Assembly (NCBI GenBank): GCA_007119405.1
Contig: SKPT01000100.1
Location: 1-7,989 of the forward strand
Direction of reading: 5' to 3'
Source of the DNA: Phycisphaeraceae bacterium
GTDB lineage: Bacteria > Planctomycetota > Phycisphaerae > Phycisphaerales > Phycisphaeraceae
DNA length: 7,989 nucleotides
Under the pieces are notes generated by a model that saw nothing but the letters and a program-made list of their open reading frames with translations, did no database searches and was not told the DNA's origin. Positions 1-6,416 of this stretch are shown one piece after another (the stretch's first letter is position 1; each line of letters begins with the position of its first letter). Both the position numbers and the translations under genes were made by a program.

Positions 1-1436
1 GCGAGCCGGCGCTGGCGGCGTACACCCGGCTTTTCGACAAGCTCGCCCACCACGCCCCGCACGTGCTCAGCGACGAGCTCGAAGCCGTGCTCGGCCTGGC
101 CTCCGACCCCTTCGCCACCGCGGAGGCGACCCACGGCGTGCTGGTCAACACCGACCTGCGCTACCCCGACGCCATCGATCGCCACGGCCAGCGCCACGAG
201 CTGACCGTCGGCACCGTGCGCCGGCTGGAATCCGACGCCGACCGCGAACTGCGCCGCAGCGCGTGGACCAACTACCACGACACGCTGCTGGCGCATCGCC
301 ACACGCTGGCCAACACGGTCACGGCGTCGATCAAGCAGATCGTCTTCACCGCGCGCGTGCGCGGCCACGCCACGAGCCTCGACGCCGCCATGCACCGCCA
401 CGAGCTGCCGCGCAACGGCTTCGACAACCTCATGGACACCTTCCGCGCCAACCTCGGCGTCTGGCAGCGCTATTGGCGCCTGCGCCGCGAGGCGCTCAAT
501 GTCGAGACGCTGCATCCCTGGGACATCCTCGCCCCGCTCAACAGCAGCGTGCCCTACGTCGAGCTCGACCAGGCCATCGACTGGATCGCCGCCGCGCTGG
601 CCCCGCTCGGCGACGAATACGTCCAGACGCTGACGCGCGGCTGCCGCCAGCAGCGCTGGGTCGACGTCTATCCCAACCGCGGCAAGCGCATGGGCGCGTT
701 CTGCTCCACCGACCCCGCCGGCCACCCCTACGTCTTCGTCAACTACCACGGCACGCTCTCGGCCGTCAGCACGCTCGCCCACGAGCTCGGCCACGCGATG
801 CACGGGCACCTGACGCACAAGCACCAGCAGCGCATGCACCGCACGGCCTACGGCCAGTTCCCGGGCGAGACGGCGGCGATCTTCCACCAGGCGCTGCTCC
901 GCCATCACCTGTTCCAGACCCACAGCGACCCGGCGCTGCGCCTGGCGATCGCCGAGGAGGCGATGGCCAACTTCCACCGCTACCTGTTCACCATGCCGCT
1001 GCTGGGCTTGTTCGAGCAGCGGATCCATGGCCGCGTCGAGCACCACCAGCCGGTCACCGCCGACGTGATGAACCAGACCATGGCCGATCTGTTCGCCGAG
1101 GGCTACGGCGGCGAGGTGGACTTTGAGTCGGCCCGCACCGGCATCGTCTGGGCGGCGTTCCCCACCCACATCACCAAAAACTTCTACACCTTCACCTACG
1201 CCCTGGGCATCGCCGCCGCCCACGCGCTGGCGCGGCAGGTCATCGACGAGGGCGCCCCCGCGGCCGAACGCTACCTCGACCTGCTCGCCAGCGGCGGCGC
1301 CGAGCCGCCCATGCCGCGCTTCGCCCGCTTCGGCATCGACATCACCCGGCCCGAGCCGATCCAGGCCGCGTTCGACGTGCTCGATCAATGGATCGACCAA
1401 CTCGAGACGCTGCTGCCCAGCGTGACCCGGGCATGA
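1..1436 (+). CDS. pepF: M3-family oligoendopeptidase F (5' end outside window)
   Basis: Cytosolic zinc metallopeptidase that cleaves oligopeptides, by family. The open frame runs in from the left edge (codons from base 3), so the GTG at 63 is probably not the real start. About 477 residues are visible against roughly 600 for PepF, so something over 100 N-terminal residues are missing. The zinc site HELGH is encoded at 780-794. The third ligand is the Glu at 867-869, in FPGETAAIFHQALL, which aligns with the FLAEVASTFNEALL-type segment of PepF. Downstream, NFYTFTYALG (about 1180-1210) matches the conserved FYxYxYAxG segment near the active site. The end, with a SGGAEPP / GIDITRPEP / FDVLDQWIDQLE pattern, is the usual PepF C-terminus. 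The usual NE after the third ligand is HQ here. It converges on the anion symporter and no operon partner is visible. Confidence 0.93.
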   Translation, partial: EPALAAYTRLFDKLAHHAPHVLSDELEAVLGLASDPFATAEATHGVLVNTDLRYPDAIDRHGQRHELTVGTVRRLESDADRELRRSAWTNYHDTLLAHRHTLANTVTASIKQIVFTARVRGHATSLDAAMHRHELPRNGFDNLMDTFRANLGVWQRYWRLRREALNVETLHPWDILAPLNSSVPYVELDQAIDWIAAALAPLGDEYVQTLTRGCRQQRWVDVYPNRGKRMGAFCSTDPAGHPYVFVNYHGTLSAVSTLAHELGHAMHGHLTHKHQQRMHRTAYGQFPGETAAIFHQALLRHHLFQTHSDPALRLAIAEEAMANFHRYLFTMPLLGLFEQRIHGRVEHHQPVTADVMNQTMADLFAEGYGGEVDFESARTGIVWAAFPTHITKNFYTFTYALGIAAAHALARQVIDEGAPAAERYLDLLASGGAEPPMPRFARFGIDITRPEPIQAAFDVLDQWIDQLETLLPSVTRA

Positions 1437-1452
1437 CTGGCGCTCGAGGCAA

Positions 1453-1494
1453 GGTGGGTTTCGCTTCGCTCTACCCACCCTACATCAATGCCGC
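1453..1494 (+). repeat. Dispersed GTAGGGTGGG-type repeat, solo copy
   Basis: A 31 nt core (1453-1483) reads GGTGGGTTTCGCTTCGCTCT followed by ACCCACCCTAC. It is the reverse complement of the core at 6746-6776 and matches the core at 6825-6855 at 29 of 31 positions. The similarity to the latter continues into the TACATCA..GCCGC flank, in the same orientation. The core itself has 7 bp ends, GGTGGGT at 1453-1459 and ACCCACC at 1473-1479, able to form a hairpin with a 13 nt loop. It lies in the 105 bp gap between two convergent genes. No T-tract follows, so a terminator role is not shown. Nothing else is evident in 1495-1541. Confidence 0.85.
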
Positions 1495-1541
1495 GCCGCG
1501 TGGTCGTGACGCCTGCGCTTCAAGTACAGTCCGTATTACAC

Positions 1542-2987
1542 TCACCGCCCGAGCACCAGGGGCAGGACGATCTGATAGCCCGCCAGCAGCACGATGATGC
1601 ACACGATGGAGATCAGCCCGCCGACGCGCAGCAGCGTGGCCGCGGGCAGCCGGCCGGTGGCGAAGGCGATGGCGTTGGGCGGGGTGGAAATGGGCAGGGC
1701 CATGGCGAACGAGCACGCCAGGGCGGTGAGCAGGGCCAGTTGCAGGGCCTGGGTGGCGCCGATGGCCATGGCGATGGGGATGATGAGGTTGGCGGCGGCC
1801 GTGTTGCTCATGAAGGTGGACAGGCCGACGGCGAGGATCACGACGGCAAGGCTCAGCCAGAAGCCGCGCAGCTCCGCCAGCGGCAGTTCGGTGATGACGT
1901 CGACGAGGCCGGTGAGCGTCATGGCGTTGCCCAGCGCCAGGCCCCCCCACATGAGGATGAGAATGTTCCAGTCGATCGAGTCGACGTCGCTGCGGCTGAG
2001 CATGCCCAGCGCCGTGAGCAGCGCCGCGGCGATCAGGGCGACGACGGCGTCGGGGATGCCCGTCCACCCGCCCGTCAGCCACAGCACGATCGTCAGCATG
2101 AGGATGCCCAGCGTCACCTTCCCGCGCCACGGCACGGCCGCCCGCTCGCGCAGTCGCGGCAGCACGAGCCCGCCGGCCGGAGGCATCAGCTTGAACAGCA
2201 GCAGCCCCGCCACCGCCAGCAGCAGCACCAGCAGCGGCACCCCCACGAGCATCCATTGCAGGAACGTCATCTCGAACCCGGCCCCGCGCAGCGCCGCCAG
2301 CGCCACGGCGTTGGGCGGCGAGCCGATCGGCGTGCCGATGCCCCCGATGTTCGCCCCCAGCGGCACCGCCAGCACGATCGCGGTGGCGAACCGATGGCCC
2401 CCCTCCTCGTCGCTGATGCCCTTGAGCAGCGGCGCGACGATGGCGACCATCATCGCGCTGGTCGCCGTGTTGGACATCCACATCGAGAAGAACGCCGTGA
2501 TGCCCATCACCCCGTAGATCAGCAGCAGCGGCCCGCTGGTGAAGCGCGACAGCACCCGCGCCGCGATCGCCCGGTCCAGCCCGTGCTTGGTCACCGCGCT
2601 GGCCAGCAGGAACCCGCCCATGAACAGGATGATCACCGGCGAGGCGAAGGGCGCGAAGAACTGCTGGAAGCTCAGGTCGCCCTCGGGCGCGAAACCGCCA
2701 TGCTCGGCCAGCAGCAGCACCTGCAAGCCGATCAGGCACAGCGACGTGGCATAGAGCGGGATGGCCTCGGTCGCCCACCACATCGCGGCAATGATGAAGA
2801 TCGCCACCGATCGGCGGGGCAGCTCGCCCATCGCCTCGGGCAGCATGAAGTAGACCAACACCGCCAGCAGCGGAGCGCCGATCAGCGGGATCAGCCGGCG
2901 CAGCGGCACGGCGACGGTGGCCGGGACTTGTCCCTCCGGCTCGTCGGGGTCAACGACACGTGAGCGCGCCGGCTCCTGCATCCTCAC
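1542..2987 (-). CDS. DASS/SLC13-family sodium:anion symporter
   Basis: Inner-membrane secondary transporter, by family a Na+-coupled importer of dicarboxylates or sulfate. The 481 residues contain many hydrophobic helices after a charged N-terminal tail of about 30 residues. Family marks include WWATEAIPLYATSL (70-83) and the two SNT motifs that bind Na+ and substrate in the VcINDY type: SNTATSAMM (172-180) and SNTAAANLIIP (394-404). Each repeat also carries its partner segment, GTPIGSPPN (218-226) and STPPNAIAFATG (434-445), so both inverted repeats look intact. Length is normal. The start is ambiguous between GTG at 2987 and ATG at 2981 (third codon); neither has a good Shine-Dalgarno sequence. 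It is divergent from the FeeM-like gene. The substrate cannot be read from the sequence. Confidence 0.92.
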   Translation of the reverse strand: MRMQEPARSRVVDPDEPEGQVPATVAVPLRRLIPLIGAPLLAVLVYFMLPEAMGELPRRSVAIFIIAAMWWATEAIPLYATSLCLIGLQVLLLAEHGGFAPEGDLSFQQFFAPFASPVIILFMGGFLLASAVTKHGLDRAIAARVLSRFTSGPLLLIYGVMGITAFFSMWMSNTATSAMMVAIVAPLLKGISDEEGGHRFATAIVLAVPLGANIGGIGTPIGSPPNAVALAALRGAGFEMTFLQWMLVGVPLLVLLLAVAGLLLFKLMPPAGGLVLPRLRERAAVPWRGKVTLGILMLTIVLWLTGGWTGIPDAVVALIAAALLTALGMLSRSDVDSIDWNILILMWGGLALGNAMTLTGLVDVITELPLAELRGFWLSLAVVILAVGLSTFMSNTAAANLIIPIAMAIGATQALQLALLTALACSFAMALPISTPPNAIAFATGRLPAATLLRVGGLISIVCIIVLLAGYQIVLPLVLGR

Positions 2988-3096
2988 AAGATAGCCGGCG
3001 ACACGACGCTCCGCTTTCCGCCGCCCAGCCGGCGACGCGCGTCAAGCCGGCCGGCAATTGTGCCGATCTGAACGGGCATGGCCGGGGCTGGGAACC

Positions 3097-3104
3097 AGGA
3101 AAGG
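3097..3104 (+). promoter_or_regulatory. Ribosome binding site deciding the FeeM-like start
   Basis: AGGAAAGG lies 6 nt before the ATG at 3111. The in-frame ATG at 3078 has no such site before it, so 3111 is the better start. Confidence 0.7.
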
Positions 3105-3110
3105 CTCGCC

Positions 3111-3845
3111 ATGCGTCCGGGCATCTCCAGGCAGCTCCATGCCCTTGACGACCCCACTGCCGTCATGCCCGGCGCCGAGGTGCCGCGCAGCGGTCTGCAC
3201 GTGGCCCCGGCACGCTCGCTCGACGACGTGCTCGACGCCTGGCGACTGGTCTACCGCAACTACGTCGCCGCCGGCCGGATCGCCCGCAACCGCCTCGGCC
3301 TCCACACCCGCCCCGAAGCCGTCGGCCCCCATGCCACCGTGTTCGTCGGCCGGCTGCGCGGCCTGACCGCCACCACGCTCACCGCCATCGCCGACAGCGA
3401 GCGCGGCCTGCCGCTGGACCACGCCTTCGCCAACCGGCTCCACGCCTGGCGCAGCGCCGGCCGCCGCCTCGTCGCCGTCGACCTCTTCGCCGACCGCCGC
3501 CAGGGCTCGACCCGCTCCAGCTCCGCGCTCTACGAGCTGCTGCACCAAGCCTTCTTCCTGGCCGTGCACCACGGCGCGACCGACCTGCTCTGCGCCGTGC
3601 CCGGCCACCACCTCCGGCTCTACCGCGGGCACTTCGGCTTCGAGGCCGTCGACGAATCCAACCCCGCCCGGTGCCTGGTGCGTGCCGACGTCGCCGGCGC
3701 ACTGGACGTGCCCATCGAGCGCAGCCGCTTCGCCCATTTCCTCAAGGATCCCGTGCCCAGACATGCCTTCCACGACCGCTTCGACTTCGACCCGGCCCTG
3801 GTCGACGCCTCACCGCTGGCGGAGCTGTTGCACGCGCAAGGGTGA
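3111..3845 (+). CDS. FeeM-type N-acyl amino acid synthase homologue (GNAT/LuxI-like fold)
   Basis: Probable cytosolic acyltransferase. By family, FeeM moves a long fatty acyl chain from acyl-ACP to the amino group of an amino acid. The 244 residues show the family pattern in order: SLDDVLDAWRLVYRNYVAAG (36-55), TLTAIADSERGLPLDHAF (89-106), GRRLVAVDLFADRR (117-130), then VPGHHLRLYRGHFGFEAV (163-180), which resembles the 'P.H..FY...GF' segment. No signal peptide or membrane helix is seen. The start at 3111 is chosen for its AGGAAAGG site; an ATG at 3078 would add 11 residues. Where relatives I recall have Glu after GRR-x-x, this protein has Ala122, which may affect activity. Its partner amino acid is unknown. 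It is divergent from the anion symporter and convergent with lipB. It could instead be an uncharacterised branch of the GNAT superfamily. Confidence 0.75.
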   Translation: MRPGISRQLHALDDPTAVMPGAEVPRSGLHVAPARSLDDVLDAWRLVYRNYVAAGRIARNRLGLHTRPEAVGPHATVFVGRLRGLTATTLTAIADSERGLPLDHAFANRLHAWRSAGRRLVAVDLFADRRQGSTRSSSALYELLHQAFFLAVHHGATDLLCAVPGHHLRLYRGHFGFEAVDESNPARCLVRADVAGALDVPIERSRFAHFLKDPVPRHAFHDRFDFDPALVDASPLAELLHAQG

Positions 3846-3919
3846 ACGACGTCGCCGCGCCGGGGCGATCACCCACGCCGCCCCGCGCTCCCTGGATCCC
3901 GCCTGGTCCGGATTAGTCG

Positions 3920-4098
3920 CCACAGAGGCACAGAGAGAGCACTGACAAAAAGGGCCTCTGAATAACCGCGAAGAAGCGAAGCGGGCGAAGGGCGCGAAGA
4001 AGAGCCACTTCGTCTAACCCCCCTATCTTCGCAACTTCGCGTTTCTTCGCTCCTTCGCGGTTTATCGGCTTACCTCTGTGCTCTCTGTGCCTCTGTGG
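3920..4098. repeat. Inverted pair of dispersed repeats (AGAGGCACAGAG / CGCGAAG type)
   Basis: The left copy starts with CCACAGAGGCACAGAGAGAGCAC (3920-3942) and, after 21 nt, AACCGCGAAGAAGCGAAG and further GCGAAG units (3964-3999). The right copy is its inverse: GCGAAG-rich DNA at 4027-4062, then after 15 nt GTGCTCTCTGTGCCTCTGTGG (4078-4098). The outer arms match except for a 2 nt CT indel. The inner arms match well for the first 18 positions and loosely after that. The block fills most of the gap between the convergent FeeM-like and lipB genes and could fold into a long imperfect hairpin. The right arm overlaps the lipB 3' end. No open frame or transposase is present. The bases from 3846 to 3919 show nothing recognisable. 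Confidence 0.85.
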
Positions 4099-4822
4099 TG
4101 CTTCGGCGTGATTCGGGCCAGGACGTCAGCGCCGCCCGCATCGTGCGCACCAGCTCCGTCTTGACCTCGTCCATCGTCGGCGTCGCCTCGCCGAGCCGTT
4201 GCGCCAGGCTCGTGACGCCCTGCTCGGCGATGCCGCAGGGAACGATCGTCTGGAAGTGCTCCATGGCCGGCGATACGTTCAGCGCCAGGCCGTGCATCGT
4301 CGTGTTGCGGCGGATGCGCACACCCATGGCGCAGATTTTCGCCCGCGGCGCGGTGGCGTCGCAGGCGGCGGTGTCGGCCGGCGCCTGTCCCTGGCTGACC
4401 CACACGCCGGTGCACCGGTGCACGCGGAACGCGGCGACGCCCCAGGCGGCCAGCGTGTCGATGACCACCTGCTCGAGCAGGCGCATGTAGGTGCTGAGAT
4501 TGAGCCGGTGCGGGGCGAGTCTGAGGATCGGATAGGCCACGAGCTGCCCCGGGCCGTGGTAGGTCACGTCGCCGCCGCGATCGGTTTCGTGCACTTCGAT
4601 GCCCAGCCGGGCCAGCCGATCGCGCGACACCAGGACGTGGTCCCGGGCCCCGGGCCGGCGGGTGACGGTGATGACCGGCTCGTGCTCGACGAGCAGCAGC
4701 GTCGCGGGGCGGTCGCCGGCGATGACCGCCTCGTTGACCTGCCGCTGGTACGCCAGCGCCGGGCCGTAGCCGAGTCGGCCCAGGTCCTCGACGTGCAGCG
4801 GTTGCGTTGAGAGGCTCGTCAT
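4070..4822 (-). CDS. lipB: Octanoyl-[acyl-carrier-protein]:protein N-octanoyltransferase
   Basis: Transfers octanoate from octanoyl-ACP to lysines of lipoyl domains, the first step of endogenous lipoate synthesis in the cytosol. Numbered for a 250-residue protein, the signature RGGDVTYHGPGQ is at 82-93. The catalytic Lys is K162 (RAKICAMG) and the acyl-thioester Cys is C196 (VPCGIAEQGVTS), matching E. coli K135 and C169. A Gly/Ala/Asp-rich insert of about 15 residues (144-160) precedes K162. I chose ATG 4822 because GGAG stands 10 nt before it. ATG 4843 adds 7 residues, but its AGGAG touches the start codon. The last nine residues, TTEAQRAQR, and the TAA stop are encoded by the dispersed repeat at 4078-4098 and its flank, so the tail is probably not ancestral. 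It is divergent from lpxA. No lipA is in the window. Confidence 0.95.
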   Translation of the reverse strand: MTSLSTQPLHVEDLGRLGYGPALAYQRQVNEAVIAGDRPATLLLVEHEPVITVTRRPGARDHVLVSRDRLARLGIEVHETDRGGDVTYHGPGQLVAYPILRLAPHRLNLSTYMRLLEQVVIDTLAAWGVAAFRVHRCTGVWVSQGQAPADTAACDATAPRAKICAMGVRIRRNTTMHGLALNVSPAMEHFQTIVPCGIAEQGVTSLAQRLGEATPTMDEVKTELVRTMRAALTSWPESRRSTTEAQRAQR

Positions 4823-4888
4823 GGCAGGCAGGCTCCGCGGCATCTCCTATGATACCGGCCCAACGCACCGCCCCGCAGGAGCACGCCC

Positions 4889-5734
4889 GTGGCCAGGATT
4901 CATCCCACGGCCATCATCGAGGACGAAGTCGAGCTCGCCGCCGACGTGGAGATCGGCCCGGGCTGCGTGCTGCACGGCCCGATAAGGATCGGCGCCGGCA
5001 CCCGCCTGATCGCCCAGGTCTTTCTCCAGGGCCCGCTGACGCTCGGGGCGCGCAACCGGCTCTACCCGGGCGTGTGCCTGGGCTACGCGGGGCAGGACTT
5101 CAAGTTCGACCCCGCCACCGCGGGCGCCGGCGTGCTCATCGGCGACGACAACGTCTTTCGCGAGGCGGTCACCGTCCACCGCGCCACCGGCGAGCAGCCG
5201 ACCACCATCGGCGACAGCAACTACCTGATGGTCAACGCCCACGTCGGTCACGACTCACGCCTGGGCAACCGCGTGACCCTGGTGAACAACTCCCTGGTCG
5301 CCGGCCACGTCCAGGTCCACGACCAGGCCATGCTCTCGGGCAGCGCGGTGGTGCACCAGTTCTGCCGCGTGGGCCGGCTGGCGCTGATCTCGGGCAACGA
5401 GGGCGTGTCGATGGACATGCCGCCGTTCTGCATCTGCTACACCACCCGGCGCGTCGGCGGGCTGAACCTCGTGGGCCTGCGCCGCGCCGGGCTGCGCGAG
5501 CACATCCGTCCGCTCAAACGCGCCTTCGACCTCCTCTACCGCCAGCAGCACGGGCGACTGGAGGCGGCTCGCCTCATCGAAGGGCAGCTCGGCGACGACC
5601 CGCTGTGCGCCCAGTTGGCGCAGTTCGTGCGCGAGTCCCGCCGGGGCGTGACGGGCTACCAGCGGCCGCGCCGGCCCCCGCCGCTGGGCGTCGTCCGGGC
5701 CTCGGACGCCGACCCGGATGAACAAGAAGATTGA
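4889..5734 (+). CDS. lpxA: Acyl-ACP--UDP-N-acetylglucosamine O-acyltransferase
   Basis: First step of lipid A synthesis: moves a 3-hydroxyacyl chain from ACP to the 3-OH of UDP-GlcNAc, in the cytosol, as a trimer of left-handed beta helices. The N-terminal 170 residues are hexapeptide repeats starting IHPTAIIEDEVELAADVEIGPG. The family segment NAHVGHD places the catalytic base at H121 (E. coli H125), followed by LAGH-like VAGH (137-140) and HQFC (156-159). G169 aligns without gaps to E. coli G173, the acyl-length ruler, which suggests a long chain such as C14 (inference). The 281 residues compare with 262 in E. coli; the excess is largely an Arg/Pro-rich, then acidic C-terminal tail. The GTG start at 4889 has AGGAG (4877-4881) 7 nt before it. 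No lpxD, fabZ or lpxB neighbours are visible, so it is unusually isolated. An LpxA paralogue with another sugar acceptor is possible. Confidence 0.93.
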   Translation: MARIHPTAIIEDEVELAADVEIGPGCVLHGPIRIGAGTRLIAQVFLQGPLTLGARNRLYPGVCLGYAGQDFKFDPATAGAGVLIGDDNVFREAVTVHRATGEQPTTIGDSNYLMVNAHVGHDSRLGNRVTLVNNSLVAGHVQVHDQAMLSGSAVVHQFCRVGRLALISGNEGVSMDMPPFCICYTTRRVGGLNLVGLRRAGLREHIRPLKRAFDLLYRQQHGRLEAARLIEGQLGDDPLCAQLAQFVRESRRGVTGYQRPRRPPPLGVVRASDADPDEQED

Positions 5735-5760
5735 ACCAGCCCGTCACCGCGCCTAAAAAT
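5731..5760 (+). promoter_or_regulatory. Possible sigma70-like promoter of the small membrane-protein operon
   Basis: TTGAAC (5731-5736) and TAAAAA (5754-5759) are separated by 17 nt and lie just before the YqjD-like gene, in one of the few AT-rich patches of the window. Each box matches its E. coli consensus at 4 of 6 positions. The -35 box overlaps the lpxA stop codon. The call rests on pattern only. Confidence 0.3.
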
Positions 5761-5795
5761 CTACATCCCCCTATTCTGGAAACTGGAGGCTGACC

Positions 5796-6071
5796 GTGGC
5801 AGAGGAAAACCGCACCAACGACGAGCTGCACGACGAGATGGAGGCCCTCAAGGCCGACATGCACAAGATCCAGGACGACCTGCGCGAGCTGGCCCAGACG
5901 CTGGTGCAGCGCGGCCGGGACTCGGCCCAGCAGTTCCAGGACCGCGCCCGGGCCCAGGTCGAATCCTCCATGGAGCAGTTCCACAACTACGTCGAAGAAC
6001 GCCCCATGGCCGTCGTCGCCGGCGCCTTCGTCGCGGGCTTGGTCTTCGGCATGATCTTCGGCCGGCGCTAG
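5796..6071 (+). CDS. DUF883 (ElaB/YqjD/YgaM)-like membrane-anchored protein
   Basis: A 91-residue protein. Residues about 5-65 are charged, helical and Gln/Glu-rich, with likely coiled-coil character. They are followed by EERP (67-70), one hydrophobic helix (71-88) and a terminal GRR. This order, a soluble helix then E-R-P, a C-terminal helix and basic end, is the hallmark of the ElaB/YqjD family. E. coli members are C-tail-anchored inner-membrane proteins reported to bind ribosomes in stationary phase; whether this one does is not known. The GTG start at 5796 has GGAGG (5785-5789) 6 nt upstream. It heads a three-gene operon in the same order as E. coli yqjD-yqjE. The 61 bp before it contain a weak promoter-like pair. 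Confidence 0.8.
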   Translation: MAEENRTNDELHDEMEALKADMHKIQDDLRELAQTLVQRGRDSAQQFQDRARAQVESSMEQFHNYVEERPMAVVAGAFVAGLVFGMIFGRR

Positions 6072-6122
6072 CCGCCTGCGGCTTCGCGGAGCCGAACGCC
6101 GACCGGAAAGGGCCCATTCGAC

Positions 6123-6416
6123 TTGAAGTCGCTGTCCCAGTTCATCGTCCGCACGCTGGACCTGCTCGAGGCCGAGGGCCGCGCCGCCAAGCGCGCCACG
6201 TTCCGACTCGTGGCGGCGGTGCTGCTGCTGATCATCGCCGCGGCGTTCGCCCTGACGGCCGCGGGGCTCTTCGTCGCGGCGCTGTATGTGCTCCTCGCCC
6301 GGCCGCTGGGCGCGGCCGGGGCCCTGGCGGTCCTCGGGGCGGTGATGCTCCTGGGGGCGTTCGTGGTGCTGGTGATCGCCCACTGGCTCCGCGACAAGAA
6401 AGCGGGGGTCAAATGA
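6123..6416 (+). CDS. YqjE/DUF1469-like two-helix membrane protein (phage holin superfamily III type)
   Basis: A 97-residue protein: a basic amphipathic N-terminus with DLLEAEGRAAKRATFR (13-28), then two membrane helices (about 29-58 and 64-88), and a charged end WLRDKKAGVK. This resembles YqjE/DUF1469, which is called 'holin family' in annotations but is usually a chromosomal partner of YqjD-like proteins, so a lytic role should not be assumed. It starts at TTG 6123, with GGAAAGG from 6105 about 11 nt upstream; no ATG or GTG fits better. The stop overlaps the next start by ATGA. The 51 bp before it hold a 5 bp GC-rich hairpin (6079-6094). Confidence 0.72.
   Translation: MKSLSQFIVRTLDLLEAEGRAAKRATFRLVAAVLLLIIAAAFALTAAGLFVAALYVLLARPLGAAGALAVLGAVMLLGAFVVLVIAHWLRDKKAGVK

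Noticed and set aside
1453..1483. Intrinsic terminator between pepF and the symporter gene
   Set aside because: The hairpin exists but has a 13 nt loop and no T-tract on either side; it is better explained as a copy of the dispersed repeat.
1488..2963. Long open frame (491 codons) on the + strand opposite the symporter
   Set aside because: The translation is Gln/His/Arg/Gly-rich without family motifs, while the opposite strand encodes a complete transporter with both SNT motifs. It is a GC-driven shadow.
3042..3773. 243-codon open frame on the - strand over the FeeM-like gene
   Set aside because: Low-complexity Gly/Ala/Val/Glu composition with no motif; the + strand frame has a Shine-Dalgarno site and FeeM-family pattern.
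3920..4098. CRISPR-like array or IS element
   Set aside because: There are only two inverted copies, no regularly spaced direct repeats with unique spacers, no cas genes and no transposase.
4848..4854. TATGATA between lipB and lpxA as a shared -10 box
   Set aside because: It resembles a -10 on either strand, but no convincing -35 lies 16-18 nt upstream in the direction I checked. Kept only as a hint that the divergent promoters lie in this spacer.
6123..6416. Phage holin, hence prophage remnant
   Set aside because: The holin-like label belongs to the DUF1469/YqjE family. The gene sits behind a YqjD-like gene as in ordinary chromosomes, and no phage genes are near.
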